Shown here: positions 11,038 to 22,537 of the stretch, piece after piece
Layout of the letters: the number at the start of each line of letters is the position of its first letter
Numbering within the stretch: the first letter of the stretch is position 1
Source: Nemania diffusa
Taxonomy: Eukaryota > Ascomycota > Sordariomycetes > Xylariales > Xylariaceae
Assembly (NCBI GenBank): GCA_038501195.1
Contig: JBBPUQ010000001.1
Span: 558,001-622,000 of the forward strand
Direction: 5' to 3'
DNA length: 64,000 nucleotides
Translations under genes and position numbers: made by a program
Notes under the pieces: generated by a model
Told to the model about the DNA's origin: nothing
The model's input: the letters and a program-made list of their open reading frames with translations, nothing else
The model's database searches: none

Positions 11038-12240
11038 TCACCGGTTTCTTCGGACTACCTTCACTCCACTATCTCCCCTTGGAGGGGGCATGCCGTCAAA
11101 CTCATCATCATCGTCCGGAATAAGGTCAGGGGTGGTGGTGCCCGTGTCCGCACCAACAGGATATCCGCTCGCTTTCTGCTGCTGCTCGTCCCACTCCTTT
11201 TGCTCCAGTGCATCGTACTCGTCCTTTGCGTCGATCCAGCGCTCCTGGATATCCTGTACATCCATCATAGAGGATTCGTTACGCATCGCTACCTGCCAAA
11301 CCGTGTCGTTGGCTCCCTCAGCACCACCAAAGACATACCCGCCGGCCCTGTCGATTACCCGCAAGAGGTGCATTATACTCTTTTTGTTTTCGACGGCAAG
11401 CACCTCGAACCGTACGAGGCCGAAGCTCTCGACTAGGCCTGAAACAGCTTGGTTTAACCGACTAAACTTATCGCTCCGCATCGCTGGGGATTCTGCCTCG
11501 AGCTCGGGAAGGAGATAGGATAGATCTTCGACATCGGTGTAGAAATCGAGGTTGAATGGCAAAGGGTCATATGAGGCGATCTTGTCGATCTTGGTCAGGA
11601 CATTAATGTGCGGAAGGTCCATCTGAAGCATGGCGCGAAGGGTGAGGAGGAGATTCGATATGTACAATGAGGGTTGCGTGAGGCAAAAGCTATCAGATAA
11701 GTGGACAACTACAAGCTGTCGAGGGCGTTAGTCACTAGTATGCTTAGTTGTTTCGTGGTATACCTACTCGGTAGCCCGCTTTCTGCAGCTTGAAGAAGAT
11801 GTTACGAAGGGAGTTGTGGTGCGTGTAAAGCTCGACCTGGCCCGGACAGTCGAAGAGGATATAAGAATCCTCCAACGCTTTGAGGCCCTTCTCCAACCAT
11901 TCCATGTTATGTTCTAGTTCTTCGAATGCGTAAAGTATGCCGCCGTTGGGGCCGAGCTGGTCATCAGCCATGATCTCCTCCAACGTAACTAGATCCCGAA
12001 TATCCAAGGCGCAGGGGTAGTTAGTCTTGTCGTTCGCGGGGTCGAGGTTTACGACGGAGCACTCTCGTCCTATGGCGCCCATGAACTGGTGCACTACATA
12101 GTGTCAGATGAAGACAAGCGTTTCGGCAGTCGCAAAGAAGGAATAACGGATGGGATTGAATTAAGGGCCAACTTACTGCCATCGCAATACGTGCTCTTCC
12201 CCGCGCCAGGGCTGCCGAGCACCAGTTGTGCGAAAGGCAT
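11038..12240 (-). CDS. GPN2: GPN-loop GTPase 2 (Gpn2/Npa3 family)
   Basis: Small GTPase that helps assemble and import RNA polymerases II and III. Three exons on the minus strand, 12240-12177, 12093-11768 and 11715-11038, give 355 residues. Introns are 83 and 52 bp. The nucleotide site is complete: P-loop GSPGAGKST (about 9-17), the family-defining Gly-Pro-Asn loop in LGPNGGILY (about 68-76), DCPGQVEL (about 103-110) and the base-specificity motif TKID (about 171-174). The C-terminal tail is acidic and probably disordered (DDDDEFDGMPPP). The short first exon codes just the P-loop and is easily missed. Tail-to-tail with POP5 (5 bp apart) and head-to-head with BUB3 (506 bp apart). Confidence 0.93.
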
Positions 12241-12746
12241 CGCAAGCACTCGTGAAAGTTGTCAACTCGAATAGATACAGGTACCCTAGATCTAGCGGCA
12301 GGGTGGGTGAGTGAGAAGAGAGCAAATGCGCAATACTAACGATCGTCCGAGCTCTCTATACCGTGGGTATGCACAGTATGTAATTATTATCAAGTGCCCC
12401 GCAACCCCTCCATGCGACTCCTAGCTGCAAGCTTGGACGATAGTTCGAGGCGGTGGATAGTGGCAGTATTACAGTGTATCAGATACTGTGGAGTCTATAG
12501 GTAGCTTCCAACCTTATTGTTTACCTCTTATCGATTAAGAAGGCAGCGAATCCCAGCCTACTACCAATGTCCCGGGTTTAGTTCAACCTGTACCTGTCTA
12601 TTTTACCTACTAGATACCTTGATGCGACAGAACAATTAACACCGCCTTAATAAGTTATCTTCTTCAGACTAATCCGGGAGAAGTACTTAGCCCAGTTCCA
12701 TGTCAATCGGCATTGCCTCACTTCCAAATAATACCACATCCCTAAG
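12241..12746. promoter_or_regulatory. Bidirectional promoter region of GPN2 and BUB3
   Basis: 506 bp between two start codons that point away from each other. It includes the sites for both transcription starts. TACCTA-type motifs occur near 12605-12616. No TATA box or factor site is convincing. Confidence 0.5.
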
Positions 12747-14006
12747 ATGGCGCCTGGTAAGCAATGAGCCTGTTACATACAAAACAAACCGCTAACCTAC
12801 ACATCCCAGCCGCGCAATTCGAGCTCGCGCAACCACCTAACGATGCCGTATCCGCGCTAGTCTTTGCGCCCGAGTCTTCATCGCGCCTCCTCGTCTCCTC
12901 GTGGGACAAGAATGTATACCTCTACGACACACAGAGCGCCGCCGATAGCGAGGGCCAGCAAGGCTCGCTAATCCGGACGATCGAGCACCGCGCGCCCGTG
13001 CTAGACGTATGTTTTGGCGCGAACGACGATGAGGCCTTCAGCGCTGGTATGGACCATCGGGTATTAAGGCTCGACCTAGCGAGTGGTGATCAGACCGTGC
13101 TTAGCAAGCACTCGTCGCCGGTACGGAGAGTCGTCTATAGCCGGCAGCACTGTAAGTTCACCTATACAGACTCACGTCCATAGCTATTGCGCCGACCTCC
13201 TTTATCCCTCCTAATCTACTTATACATTGTCTGCATCCTTTCCCAGCAACGACATGACAAGCTAACAGTTGCATCTCAAAGCTCTCGTCATCTCAGCCTC
13301 CTGGGATAGCACACTCCATGTCCACAACCCCACCGACGCCGCCCAACCTCCCCTCACAATCCCCCTTCCCGGCAAGCCTCATGCCCTAGCCGCGAGCCCC
13401 TCCAAACTTATAGTAGCCATGACATCCAGGCTAGTCCACATCTACGACCTCTCAGCGCTCGCCTCAGGCCTAGCGTCGCAAACCGCCCCCGCGCCCTGGC
13501 AGCAGCGCGAGTCATCCCTCAAGTTTCTCACGCGCGCCGTGGCCGCCATGCCGTCCGACGCGGGCTACGCCACGAGCAGCATCGAGGGCCGCGTGGCCGT
13601 CGAGTTCTTCGACGCGTCGGCCGAGTCGCAGGCGCGCAAGTACGCCTTCAAGTGCCACCGCCAATCCCAGCCCTCCCCCGACGGCGGCGCCGGCGGCGCC
13701 ACGGACGTCGTCTACCCCGTCAACGCCCTCGCCTTCCACCCGGCCTACGGCACCTTCGCCAGCGGCGGCGGCGACGCCACCGTCGCCCTCTGGGACGCCG
13801 ACGCCAAGCGCCGCATGAAGGTCTACCAGAAGTTCCCCGACTCGGTCGCCGCCCTCGCCTTCTCCGCCGACGGCCGCCACCTCGCCGTCGGCGTCTGCCC
13901 CGGCTTCGAGACCGGCATGGAGGACTACTCCGGCGAGGGCCGCACCCGCATCCTCGTCCGCGAGCTCGGCGAGAACGAGGCCCTCCCCAAGGGCAAGGCC
14001 AAGTAG
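12747..14006 (+). CDS. BUB3: Spindle assembly checkpoint WD40 protein Bub3
   Basis: Beta-propeller that brings Bub1 and Mad3 to phosphorylated kinetochore protein Spc105/KNL1 and so delays anaphase. Three exons, 12747-12756, 12810-13151 and 13282-14006, give 358 residues. The first exon codes only Met-Ala-Pro plus one base. A downstream ATG at 12764 lies inside the intron and out of place, so I chose 12747. WD repeats run through the protein (SALVFAPESSSRLLVSSWDKNVYLYD near 20-45, then DVCFG, then ISASWDSTLHVHN). The Bub3 hallmark is present: GYATSSIEGRVAVEFFD followed by KYAFKCHR and YPVNALAFHP. The final exon from about 13490 onward is extremely G/C-rich at third positions, unlike the first half. 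The product is complete and of normal length. Confidence 0.93.
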
Positions 14007-14805
14007 AGGGCCCGGACCACTTAACCAACGCACGGAGCGATAGACGCGCAGATGAAGAAAGAAATAGAGCAAAAACGGAGCTTATCTAAGCTCCTCACCA
14101 CCAGATCAACACTAACACACACTCGTCGAGGCATCAACAGCGCAGATGCAAGTCAGGCGGAGAGAGGGGCTACCGCTACAGAGATATCAGACACTACCTA
14201 CTTACCCACGCATGTACCTACCTAATCTACGAGGTTCCCAAAGGGAGCAAAGGCCGACTTGCTAGATAGTAGCGGCCCGGAACAGGCGTTCTGGGCCGGT
14301 AATAAAATAAAACCGCGAAATTACCTCATCTATCTATATCCTTAGTCTGTGAATCCAGCTATCTCTCCAGTTATTTACCCTTTCAAGCCCGTAAAATAGT
14401 AATAATAGCAGCACACCTTAGTCTTCATCAGTAACAAGTCCAAAGCAGGAAGCCATGAAACCCAGCGTATAGTCCCAATGAGTACGCATGCAGCAAACAA
14501 CTTCATATTTCAAAAGATACAACACAGTTCATTGCACAAGGGGTCTGCTAGTTTATTGCTGAAAAATTGTTGTAGCTAGTTAGTTATATATAATTATATG
14601 ATTATTCCCCGGTTGCCCCATTGCCCATATGTTCTCCTTTCCCCAAATATACCCTTCCTAGCTAGCATAAAAGACATCTTCCAGGCACATACAGCACGAT
14701 AACAGATTATTAAGTAGCAAGACTTCCCTATCCCTCATCAGAAGCTGGTCAGCTTCGGCTAAGCCAGTCCTGGTCACCACTATCTCAGTCATTGGTAGTG
14801 GCTGG
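14007..14805. other. Intergenic between convergent BUB3 and the 519-residue gene
   Basis: About 800 bp between two 3' ends. A/T-rich in the middle (14560-14620). It should hold both 3' untranslated regions. No gene or repeat seen. Confidence 0.4.
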
Positions 14806-16418
14806 CTAAGTAGTTGATATCATCATCGGGGAGTGATGCGGCCCAGCGTATCTCCCTCTCGGTTGCGCATCACTTCTTCGTCCCTCCCCAGAATCACTGT
14901 CAGCCACCTCGCCTCGCGTTGCTCTTAGCGCAAGGCTTAGCCAACTCTCATCTGAACCATCTGGCTCGCGGAGTATATCAGAGCCAATATCACTACCTTC
15001 AAGATCGTATGCTAGCGTAGATGTATGCCCAAACTCCTCATCTACTACACTCCATCGTCCGTTCTCGCTGTCGTCTTCCTCTCGTCCATACAGTTCGTCA
15101 TCTGCTTCGTAATACTCTTCAGCACCTACTTGAAACCCACGCTTCTGTTGGACTTGGGTGAACGATGAGGACTGGTCCTCGGTATGGTGACTATGTGACC
15201 TTCGCTTATGTCTTCCAAAGTTTTCGAAGTGGGAAGGCCGTCTCTTCAATGGTATAGTCTGTTGGATCTTCTGGCTTGACAAGGACCTAGATATCGGGTT
15301 GAATGGCGGCGTAGACTGGGTAATACCGTGGTCTTCCACCGCCATGTCCCTTGGTTTTTGTACTTTCAAATTTTCTGTGAAGTTTTCTCTCGTTGGCCAT
15401 ACATCTTTAGCTCCCGCACGGTACATATTCCCTCGCAATCCATGCAACTGGTGTTTTCGACTAGATAGTGCTCTCGCTGCATTGTTATCTACGACATCAC
15501 CAGCTTCTACCGAGAGTTGGCCGAAAGCGGACAGCGACCCTGACCGTTTGCGCTTTTGTTTACCTGCCATGAGAAGAACAATATTAGTCTCTAACTCGTC
15601 GTCTGAAAACCCATCGCCAGTGTGCCAAGTAGACTCCGTTTGGCTTCTAGATTTTGGAACCCGGAAAGTTTCCGGCCCTCGATAATGAGACAGTCGAAAT
15701 ACTCCCCTTTTAACGTACAGTGACGCATCGTTAACGGAGTCATCTGGATTAGTGGATGATGGGCATTCTGTCTGTCCCGAAAGAGCCATTCGAACTTGTG
15801 TATGCTGCCGTCGTCTGGAGATATTACTTGGCCTATCATGCTGCGGATATTTGGCTTTTGTAGGGCTTGTATCATAAGGCGCATCGTCGCGTCTCCGAGT
15901 TCGACCTCTTGACGGATTCCTCTGCTCCGATGCTGATATAGACTGGGTACGAGGGCAAGATATGGCACGCGATGAACTGTCTCGGCGGTCATCCGATCCT
16001 AGTTCGACAGAACCCGAGCGTGGCGGTGTCAAGTCCGCTCTAACGCCAGGTTCACTAATCAATGGTCAACTAGAAACAGGTATGGCTTTTCGATCGATTT
16101 GTCCTACCTTGAATAGCCCATTCTTATTCTTATCCTGGGACTCGGTAGCACAGATCTTCTGCATTTCGAGTTTGCACGTACAGGCGAGTTCGGTATCACT
16201 CTTGTCTGTTGGTCTTCATCCTCTTCTTGGTCTACTATAGTAACCTTTGGGAAATGTTGGACATCACTAAGGTGACCCATTGATTTGGCACGACGGAGAA
16301 TTGCTTGAATACCCGCGGCCGCAAGGGCAAGAGGAGCAGATGAGCCGGGGTAAACAGGATCTATAGTAGAAGGAATGATAGTGCTATCGACCAGAGATAT
16401 GAGTTCGGCCATTATCAT
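14806..16418 (-). CDS. Unrecognised fungal protein, low-complexity and Ser/Arg-rich
   Basis: Two exons on the minus strand, 16418-16108 and 16054-14806, give 519 residues. The 53-bp intron (GTAGGA to GATTAG) joins the frames exactly (AG plus T gives Ser). A second in-frame ATG at 16412 is an equally good start. The N-terminal 45 residues are the most structured part: LISLVDSTIIPSTIDPVYPG, then an Ala-rich helix APLALAAAGIQAILRRAKS. The rest is hydrophilic and probably disordered, rich in Ser, Arg, Asp and Glu, with clusters of basic residues (KRRPSHFENFGRHKRRSHS near 325-345) that could act as nuclear localisation signals, and acidic stretches toward the end. The Ala-rich helix and lack of catalytic motifs suggest a nuclear scaffold or regulator, but no function can be assigned. 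Intact long frame, consistent splice sites and isolation from other genes support a real gene. Confidence 0.7.
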
Positions 16419-19400
16419 CAAGGCACAGGAGAACGGTGTAAGAAAACGCCGTATTGAAAGTCATGAAGCAAATCCGAAGTGTGCACACGTCTACACCGAG
16501 CTTGATGAGCTGTTCAAGCTATGAAGATAATAGAAGAACAGAACCGGACACAAGAAATCAGGATGTAGTAGGCGGTTGCAGAGGGAAAGTAGTCTAATTC
16601 TTTCCGTTAAATCATACCTAATACCGCGATGAAATGGAGGGAAGTTCCTACCTGCTGTCGTCCAATTCGTACATAGATAATAGGAAAGCACAACCAATAT
16701 ACACTTCTCTACATCTTGCTACTTGCCTATTAGAGTACGATATACACTCGATAACGGATGCACCTGATCTTTTTAAGTGCTATTTGCATGCAAACGTGGC
16801 TACCTTCTCGATATCTACCTGCCCACCATGTTGTATGATATAAAATTAATGGCTGCGAGTAAGTAGTACACGAGGATTTCACCGAACTACCAATGGTAGC
16901 TTCTTGGATAAACCATTGTGCCTTTTACTATTCTTCATAGAAACCAAGCGCTTCAGGGCCTTATGATGAACGGCACACCTATTGAGCTGTCGCAGCAATC
17001 AGAAAAAAGACTAAGGTCCTATTAAATAAAACATGACCCAGTCACATTAAGAGATGATGATTTAGGGTATACATATATAGTTCTGCGCAAGCATCGTAAA
17101 GCCGCAAAGTCGCTAATCAACAAATGAGACATTCAAACTAACGGACAAATTCACTCATATAGTTGGATGGGATGTAGCCTTGAGGCTACCTTGGTAGCTG
17201 ATATATAACAGATTCATGTTTATATCATAGCTACCTTACTAGGTAAGACGAGACTAATATATTACTCGCTGAGGAGTTCAAACAGGTTCAGGCTCTGTAA
17301 AAGTGGTCAGGAGTCCTCACGGTTACAATTGAATTAATCCTCCTATCCGCCAGGACAACTCATTATCAGGTTTGCCTCAAGCGTTAGACTGAATGGCGTA
17401 GTTTAAGCCTAGGGAATTAAAGCTAGCTTAGAAGACATTGTTACGGATTATTAGACCGAGTATTCCTTTCAACAACTACTCGCCCGGAAGCATATGGTAG
17501 TACTACCTACTCCTGCTACGCTTGAGAGACGCTATTGTGTAAGGACTAGTAGCGTGTCTACCTCAACTTCCGACGGCTGGAGCGCAGGATAGAGGACAAC
17601 GGCAACACCAATCTGCGGCATCTCCTCTCACCCACGAGAGATTCCTAATCCGTGTATCCTCAAGTGTAAGACACCATAGTACAATCAATCTACTGCTCAC
17701 CCGATCTCTCGCGTCGTGCAACCGAGCCCAAGCAGAGTACAAACACTCAAAGCCCCCGACCTGCCCAAATACGCAGTACACCTTGCGCGCGCACGGGCAG
17801 ACTAGGCCAACCTAGAGGTGACACGCCCAGAATAATCGAATGTCGCTTCTCGAACGATTTCCTTGGCGAACGGGCACCGGCCTGTATTTTCCCTGATTTC
17901 AGCCCTATCGTGACCGTGCTGTGGCGCCTCTCTAGGTTTTAGCCCTCCCCAGCTGACCGAGCTGAAAGGCAGACTCGCACCTAGCCGGCGAGGCGGGGCT
18001 CGTTCGGGTCATCATTAAGGACAGGAGCTATAATCCTTCATCGTGGACGTCGTCCCACTAAAGTGATGAAATTTTCGGAAGTATGGTATTATACATGTAG
18101 GTATTATAGATATGGTATGGAATATACATAGATAGTGCATGAACTTCGGGATTAGATCGTGGCATTTTTATGCATGATGATGTAAATAAGTATCAACAGC
18201 GGAGAGAGATGAACTAATCCAGGTCTTCTCCCGCAACACCAAGTCACAGGTGACCGATTTAGATGGAAAACAGTTGTCTCTTGACCTCATGTTTGCGTGC
18301 CACTTGTTGCATGTCACGAGATCGAAATCTACAGTAAGTAGTGCTCAGCTACAAACAGGCTGACGGCGCCATCTGCAACGTTCCCCAGATTACCTACAGC
18401 ACGGCATGCTAAGATCTCTCGCCCATCTATCTAGCATATACCCTGATCTGTGGCTGTTTCAGATATTGGATCGCCCCGTGCCTGACGATCACCGTCTTCG
18501 TCCACCCACGCTAGGCATAGATTGTGTACGCACACATTGTCACGATTGACTCGTGCGATCGTCATCGTGGCTAGGATGCGCAATGCCGTACGTCTGGCAC
18601 GGTAGCAATGGACGAGACTTGGGATGTTGGGGCAACAGTCCGGATTGGGACAGCTGCGAGAATCCCATTGGTGCATGACAAATTGGGGGCCGACCACGAT
18701 CGAGTGTCTCGGCAGCATGGTCCTGGTAATATGGGTTGCACATGGGGATGAAACTACAGTACAGCCATTGTGTCGGTCCTACAGTACTGTATTTGTTCGA
18801 TATAACGACATCTTATAACTGCGCATCGTCTTCTTACCTGTTTCGCGGCGGATTGCGTCCTAATCTGGCCGACTCGCGGAGTGTTTGGGTTAGCGAGCTA
18901 TTAGAGCCGTTACCTTAGGTAGCAAGCGCCAGTGCTAAGCGAGTGTAGAATAATACTACTTGGTATATAGGAGGCACTGCAAGTGGATTTTTAAATGCTG
19001 AATTGCGTAATTGAGAAGAAGGTAGCTGCCGCATTGCATCGAGACTTGTTCGTGGCCAGTGCCTGGGTACTATGATCATGATACCTACAGGATGCTGGAT
19101 GTTTTAACTCGGTGTGTAAAACCAGCATTTTTATTACCTATTCTGCAGGGTTTGAGTGTATGTATGTACGACCAGGCTGTTTTTGATCTGTTTAGTTTTT
19201 TTAAAAGATCAAACTGCTCGTCATCGATTATGCGTATGCGCAGATATTTGTGCGTTGTGCAACCTAGCAAACAGTCGGTATACCAGCTCCTTGTGAGGGC
19301 GGTGAGAGACATCCGTATCGCCTACGCAGTAGCCGGCTATCCAAGCCGAATCGCTGTTTCTGTTAGGGAGTGTCCACGCATAAAGCAAAACAAAAAAAAA

Positions 19401-20500
19401 CAAGGCGGTTGATAGTACAATGTCGGACCTGGCCGAGCGAGATGTCAGCATCTGCCGATGCTTTTCCCATTATATATTTATTTCCTGCTAAATACCTACC
19501 TACTGTATGAATAGTATTGATAGAATGTTCGAAGATTGGACCCTGCAGTTCGGACCAACGGTGCATTTTCTTCAGGAGGCAACGATCTTCACCGCCTGAA
19601 GACCTCGACCACGAAGCTCACATCCGCAACTCAATAAAAACTGGACCTAAACCCCCTAATATTCGTGCTGGGTCTAGCACAAAGCCCTGATCTTCGGCCG
19701 ACGGTTAGGTAGTGCGCTGTATGTACCTGTGCAGAGCTTGGCTTAGGTAGGTAGTGATTGGCGCTAGCAGTGGGCTTTTAGCAGCCCAGAGCTGGGGGTT
19801 CTTGTGGGGCTCCCTACTCTGCGCCACACCGGAGGATACGAAAAATAGAGAACACGAGACGGAGAAAAAAAATCAAATTTAATTCACCTTAATTGGTGAT
19901 CATGACGGATGCCATCTTTTCTTGGATATATGCCAAGTTGTAGGTATGGCAAGCATCTATAGACATTGGCAAGAAACTGTAAAGACTTTCTGCGTGTAAA
20001 CAAGCTCAGAGACAGTATTTTTATTATATACTATCTACATAGGTATGTACATAAAATACACTACCTCCTTAGTAGCTACGTTGTTCAGATGGCTCGTATT
20101 GTTTGTTGACGCCATCGCTGACCCTTGTTCCCAAGACCCGTATCCTTTCTAAACTCATCATTATGCATACGGTTCCGTCCAAAAAGGAATGTTAATGTAG
20201 TAATATTGAGTTAGTATGTACAGTACCGCAGATACAGTATGGCAGTTGGCATACGGTAACAAGACGAAGTTTTACCGACCTGATGCTTTCGAAAAGACTA
20301 ATTCACTTGGACCGGGATGCAATTGGCAACCAGCGTGTTCTATATTAGGATAGATGGGTGGGTTGCACGTGCTGAAATACTCTAAACGTCCAAGATGATC
20401 TAAGAACTAAGTAAGGCTACTATCTTTTTTACCGTGTACTTTCTTGGCCAAGAATATAATGTCTACATACGCCGATACGCATAGTGTATAGGGATAGCGT
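16419..20500. other. Long intergenic region, no gene recognised
   Basis: About 4 kb without a supportable gene. Overlapping open frames occur on both strands at 18431-18918 and 19059-19566, and none resembles a known protein or shows splice or codon signals. There is a small perfect hairpin at about 17176-17191 (stem GTAGCC/GGCTAC). A GC-richer patch at 17560-18010 contains a 15-mer that recurs at 48225. Confidence 0.4.
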
Positions 20501-21100
20501 ATAGGGGCCCGTTTGTTCGTTCCCCCCCTTTTCAGCCGCAGCAAAGCTTTGTCTCTTGACTCGTACTTGTTCGTCATAGTTGTATTACCTACGCATATAC
20601 CTACCTAGCTTTTTTATCCATATACATACGGTACGAGACAACGAGAAAATGCAAGTTTTGTTTACCAAGACTTAATTCTCGACAGTGTACATACAGAATA
20701 CTCCATACAGATACAGGATACATACCTACTTGCCTACTTTACTTATGTAGACGCAACAGGCTTGTGTAGGTATGTACACGTGTTGGCTTAGATAGATCTC
20801 CCAGTTGTTTGTCTTAATACCGCTACAATACCGCTCTTACATACAAGTCGTTTAGCGTCAACCCAGGCCGGGTACCCATCTAGTAGTTCCGTTTCTCCCA
20901 GATTACCATGGATCTGACAGGCATTCTCTGCCCCCCTCTTGTCTACACAGACTCTGGTAGGTATCTGATCGTTCGTGGCTTGCAGGTTGCAGCTCCGGCT
21001 CCCACTCGGCGCGCGGCAGCTGCATAATAATAAGCTCAGTCTAGCTCAGTCCCCGCCAGATGAAGCCGAGCTATCCCTTGGATATGATTCCATATACGCA

Positions 21101-21140
21101 TACCAACCATACCATGATACCATACCATACCATACCATAG
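21101..21140. repeat. CCATA tandem repeat
   Basis: Imperfect short tandem repeat of the pentamer CCATA/ATACC just upstream of the C/T-rich leader of the cyclin gene. Clear by eye. Function unknown. Confidence 0.8.
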
Positions 21141-21560
21141 CGATCAAAAATAGGTACCTACTTCGTACTGTACTTTGTACCCTGCCGATCCAAGGCGGGT
21201 AGGTACCTGCGCAGACCTACCTAACCTACCTACGTAAATATGTAATACTTGCACGCTCGTGTATATATGTACCTATATATGTCTCTACCTGATTTCGTCT
21301 CGATTGTTTCTCTTTTCTCCCGAGAATTGATTGATCTCCCTCCTTCTTCGTCTCGCCCTCCGGTTCTACAGTTTGCGAATTACCATCCAATTAACCACTC
21401 TTCGTACATAAAAGCGTCTTGTAATCTTGTTCCGACCCGGCATTCACTTACACCCACAACTCGTCCTCTCGTATCGATCCGTTACCAGCGCCGAATTGCT
21501 TGATCGCGTGACATCGTCTGTAGCAGCGAATCTACAACTGCATTGAATTGCTTTCGGAAT

Positions 21561-21611
21561 ATGAGCAGAAATCCTCGCCTTAGAATACAGTTTCGTTTCC
21601 TCGCACCATAA
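21561..21611 (+). promoter_or_regulatory. Short upstream open frame before the cyclin gene
   Basis: An ATG-started 16-codon frame (MSRNPRLRIQ start) ends with TAA 14 bp before the cyclin ATG at 21626. If transcription begins upstream of 21561, ribosomes would meet this frame first, which could lower or condition cyclin translation. Whether it lies within the mRNA is inferred, not shown. Confidence 0.4.
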
Positions 21612-21625
21612 AGGACTAGATCACG

Positions 21626-22537
21626 ATGGGACACACCAAGAGCTTCTCGGTGGCACAGGTGGACGACGACTTCGAGTTTGACGAGAGCTACTTCAGACAA
21701 TTCTATAAGCCGTTGTCAAATCTGCCTACGCCTCCGCCGTCTACTCGTAATTCGTCGGCGAACCAAAGCCCTCGCGTATCCATCGACGATGCCGAGGGCC
21801 TTAATTCCCAATTTTTAGGTCCGTCCATATTTGGCAACATCTTGTTCTGTTGACTTTGCATAAATACTGACTTTTGAACAGGACCAGCCGCCCATCTCGC
21901 AAGGATGCTACCACCAGGAGCTTCATTCATCACACCGTCCATTCCCACACTCCAAAAAATGTTAGCACGAGCTGGTTTACCCATGGATATTATCGCATTA
22001 GCAGTTTGCATCTTAGACTCTCTAGATTCCAAGTTCTCGCGAAATTGGCGGGTATCGTTCCCACTGAATCGACAAGGCCAACCAGCGTCGAAACGACACA
22101 CATTGCCTTCAGCCCCGGGGCAGGCAACGCACATCAACTCGGTGTTTCCCGAGATCATCATTCTGTCGGCACTAGTGGTGGCCGACAAGTTCGTGGAGGA
22201 CATGCAGAGCCCGACGCAATACTTCGTCTCGACCTGGGGCAACAACCAGTGGACGTGCGAGCAGGTCAACTTCACGGAGCGTTGCATCATGGAGAGCCTG
22301 GACTACCGCATCATGCCCCTGTGGGACCCGGCACTGATCAAGCAGGCGCGGCACGACATCGAGATGGCGCGGCGGGAGATTATCCAGGAGAGTACCGGGG
22401 GCGTCGGCGGCGGTAACGAGGACGGCAGAAGGCACTTCAAGTCGATGAGCTCAGGACATGCCGTCGTAGGTCTGGGCCTGCAGCTCACGCCTGCAGCCAC
22501 GCCCGACGCGGAACGAGTCGCCGCCTTCGCAGACTAA
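21626..22537 (+). CDS. Pho80/Pcl-type cyclin-like protein
   Basis: Probable regulatory partner of a Pho85-class cyclin-dependent kinase. Two exons, 21626-21818 and 21882-22537, give 282 residues. The 63-bp intron keeps the phase (G plus GA gives Gly). Residues 1-65 are a low-complexity lead with LPTPPPSTRNSS, a possible kinase target. Residues about 70-225 form one cyclin box: helical FITPSIPTLQKMLARAGLP, then IIALAVCILDSLDSKFSRNW, then the core ILSALVVADKFVEDM, which is the strongest match to the Pho80-like family, then FTERCIMESLDYRI. A spacer of about 30 residues between the first helices and the core is Ser/Pro-rich. The tail (HAVVGLGLQLTPAATPD) is of low complexity. Which of the several Pcl/Clg groups it belongs to cannot be decided by eye. 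Confidence 0.8.

Larger units (their letters stand above)
20501..21625 (+). promoter_or_regulatory. Promoter and probable long leader of the cyclin gene
   Basis: The 1.1 kb before the cyclin start is rich in TACCTA/TAGGTA motifs (for example 20594-20608, 20703-20725, 21151-21235), has a CCATA tandem repeat (21101-21140), and turns C/T-rich from about 21280, as fungal core promoters and leaders often do. ATG-initiated short frames at 21267-21503 and 21561-21611 could act as upstream frames if they lie in the mRNA. The transcription start is not known. Confidence 0.45.

Noticed and set aside
13512..14072. 186-codon minus-strand frame over BUB3 exon 3
   Set aside because: Gly/Ala/Val-rich antisense shadow of G/C-rich coding DNA; the plus strand has clear Bub3 motifs.
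19059..19566. Open frames on both strands in the 16-21 kb gap
   Set aside because: Frames on opposite strands over the same DNA, no motif or splice context; most likely chance.
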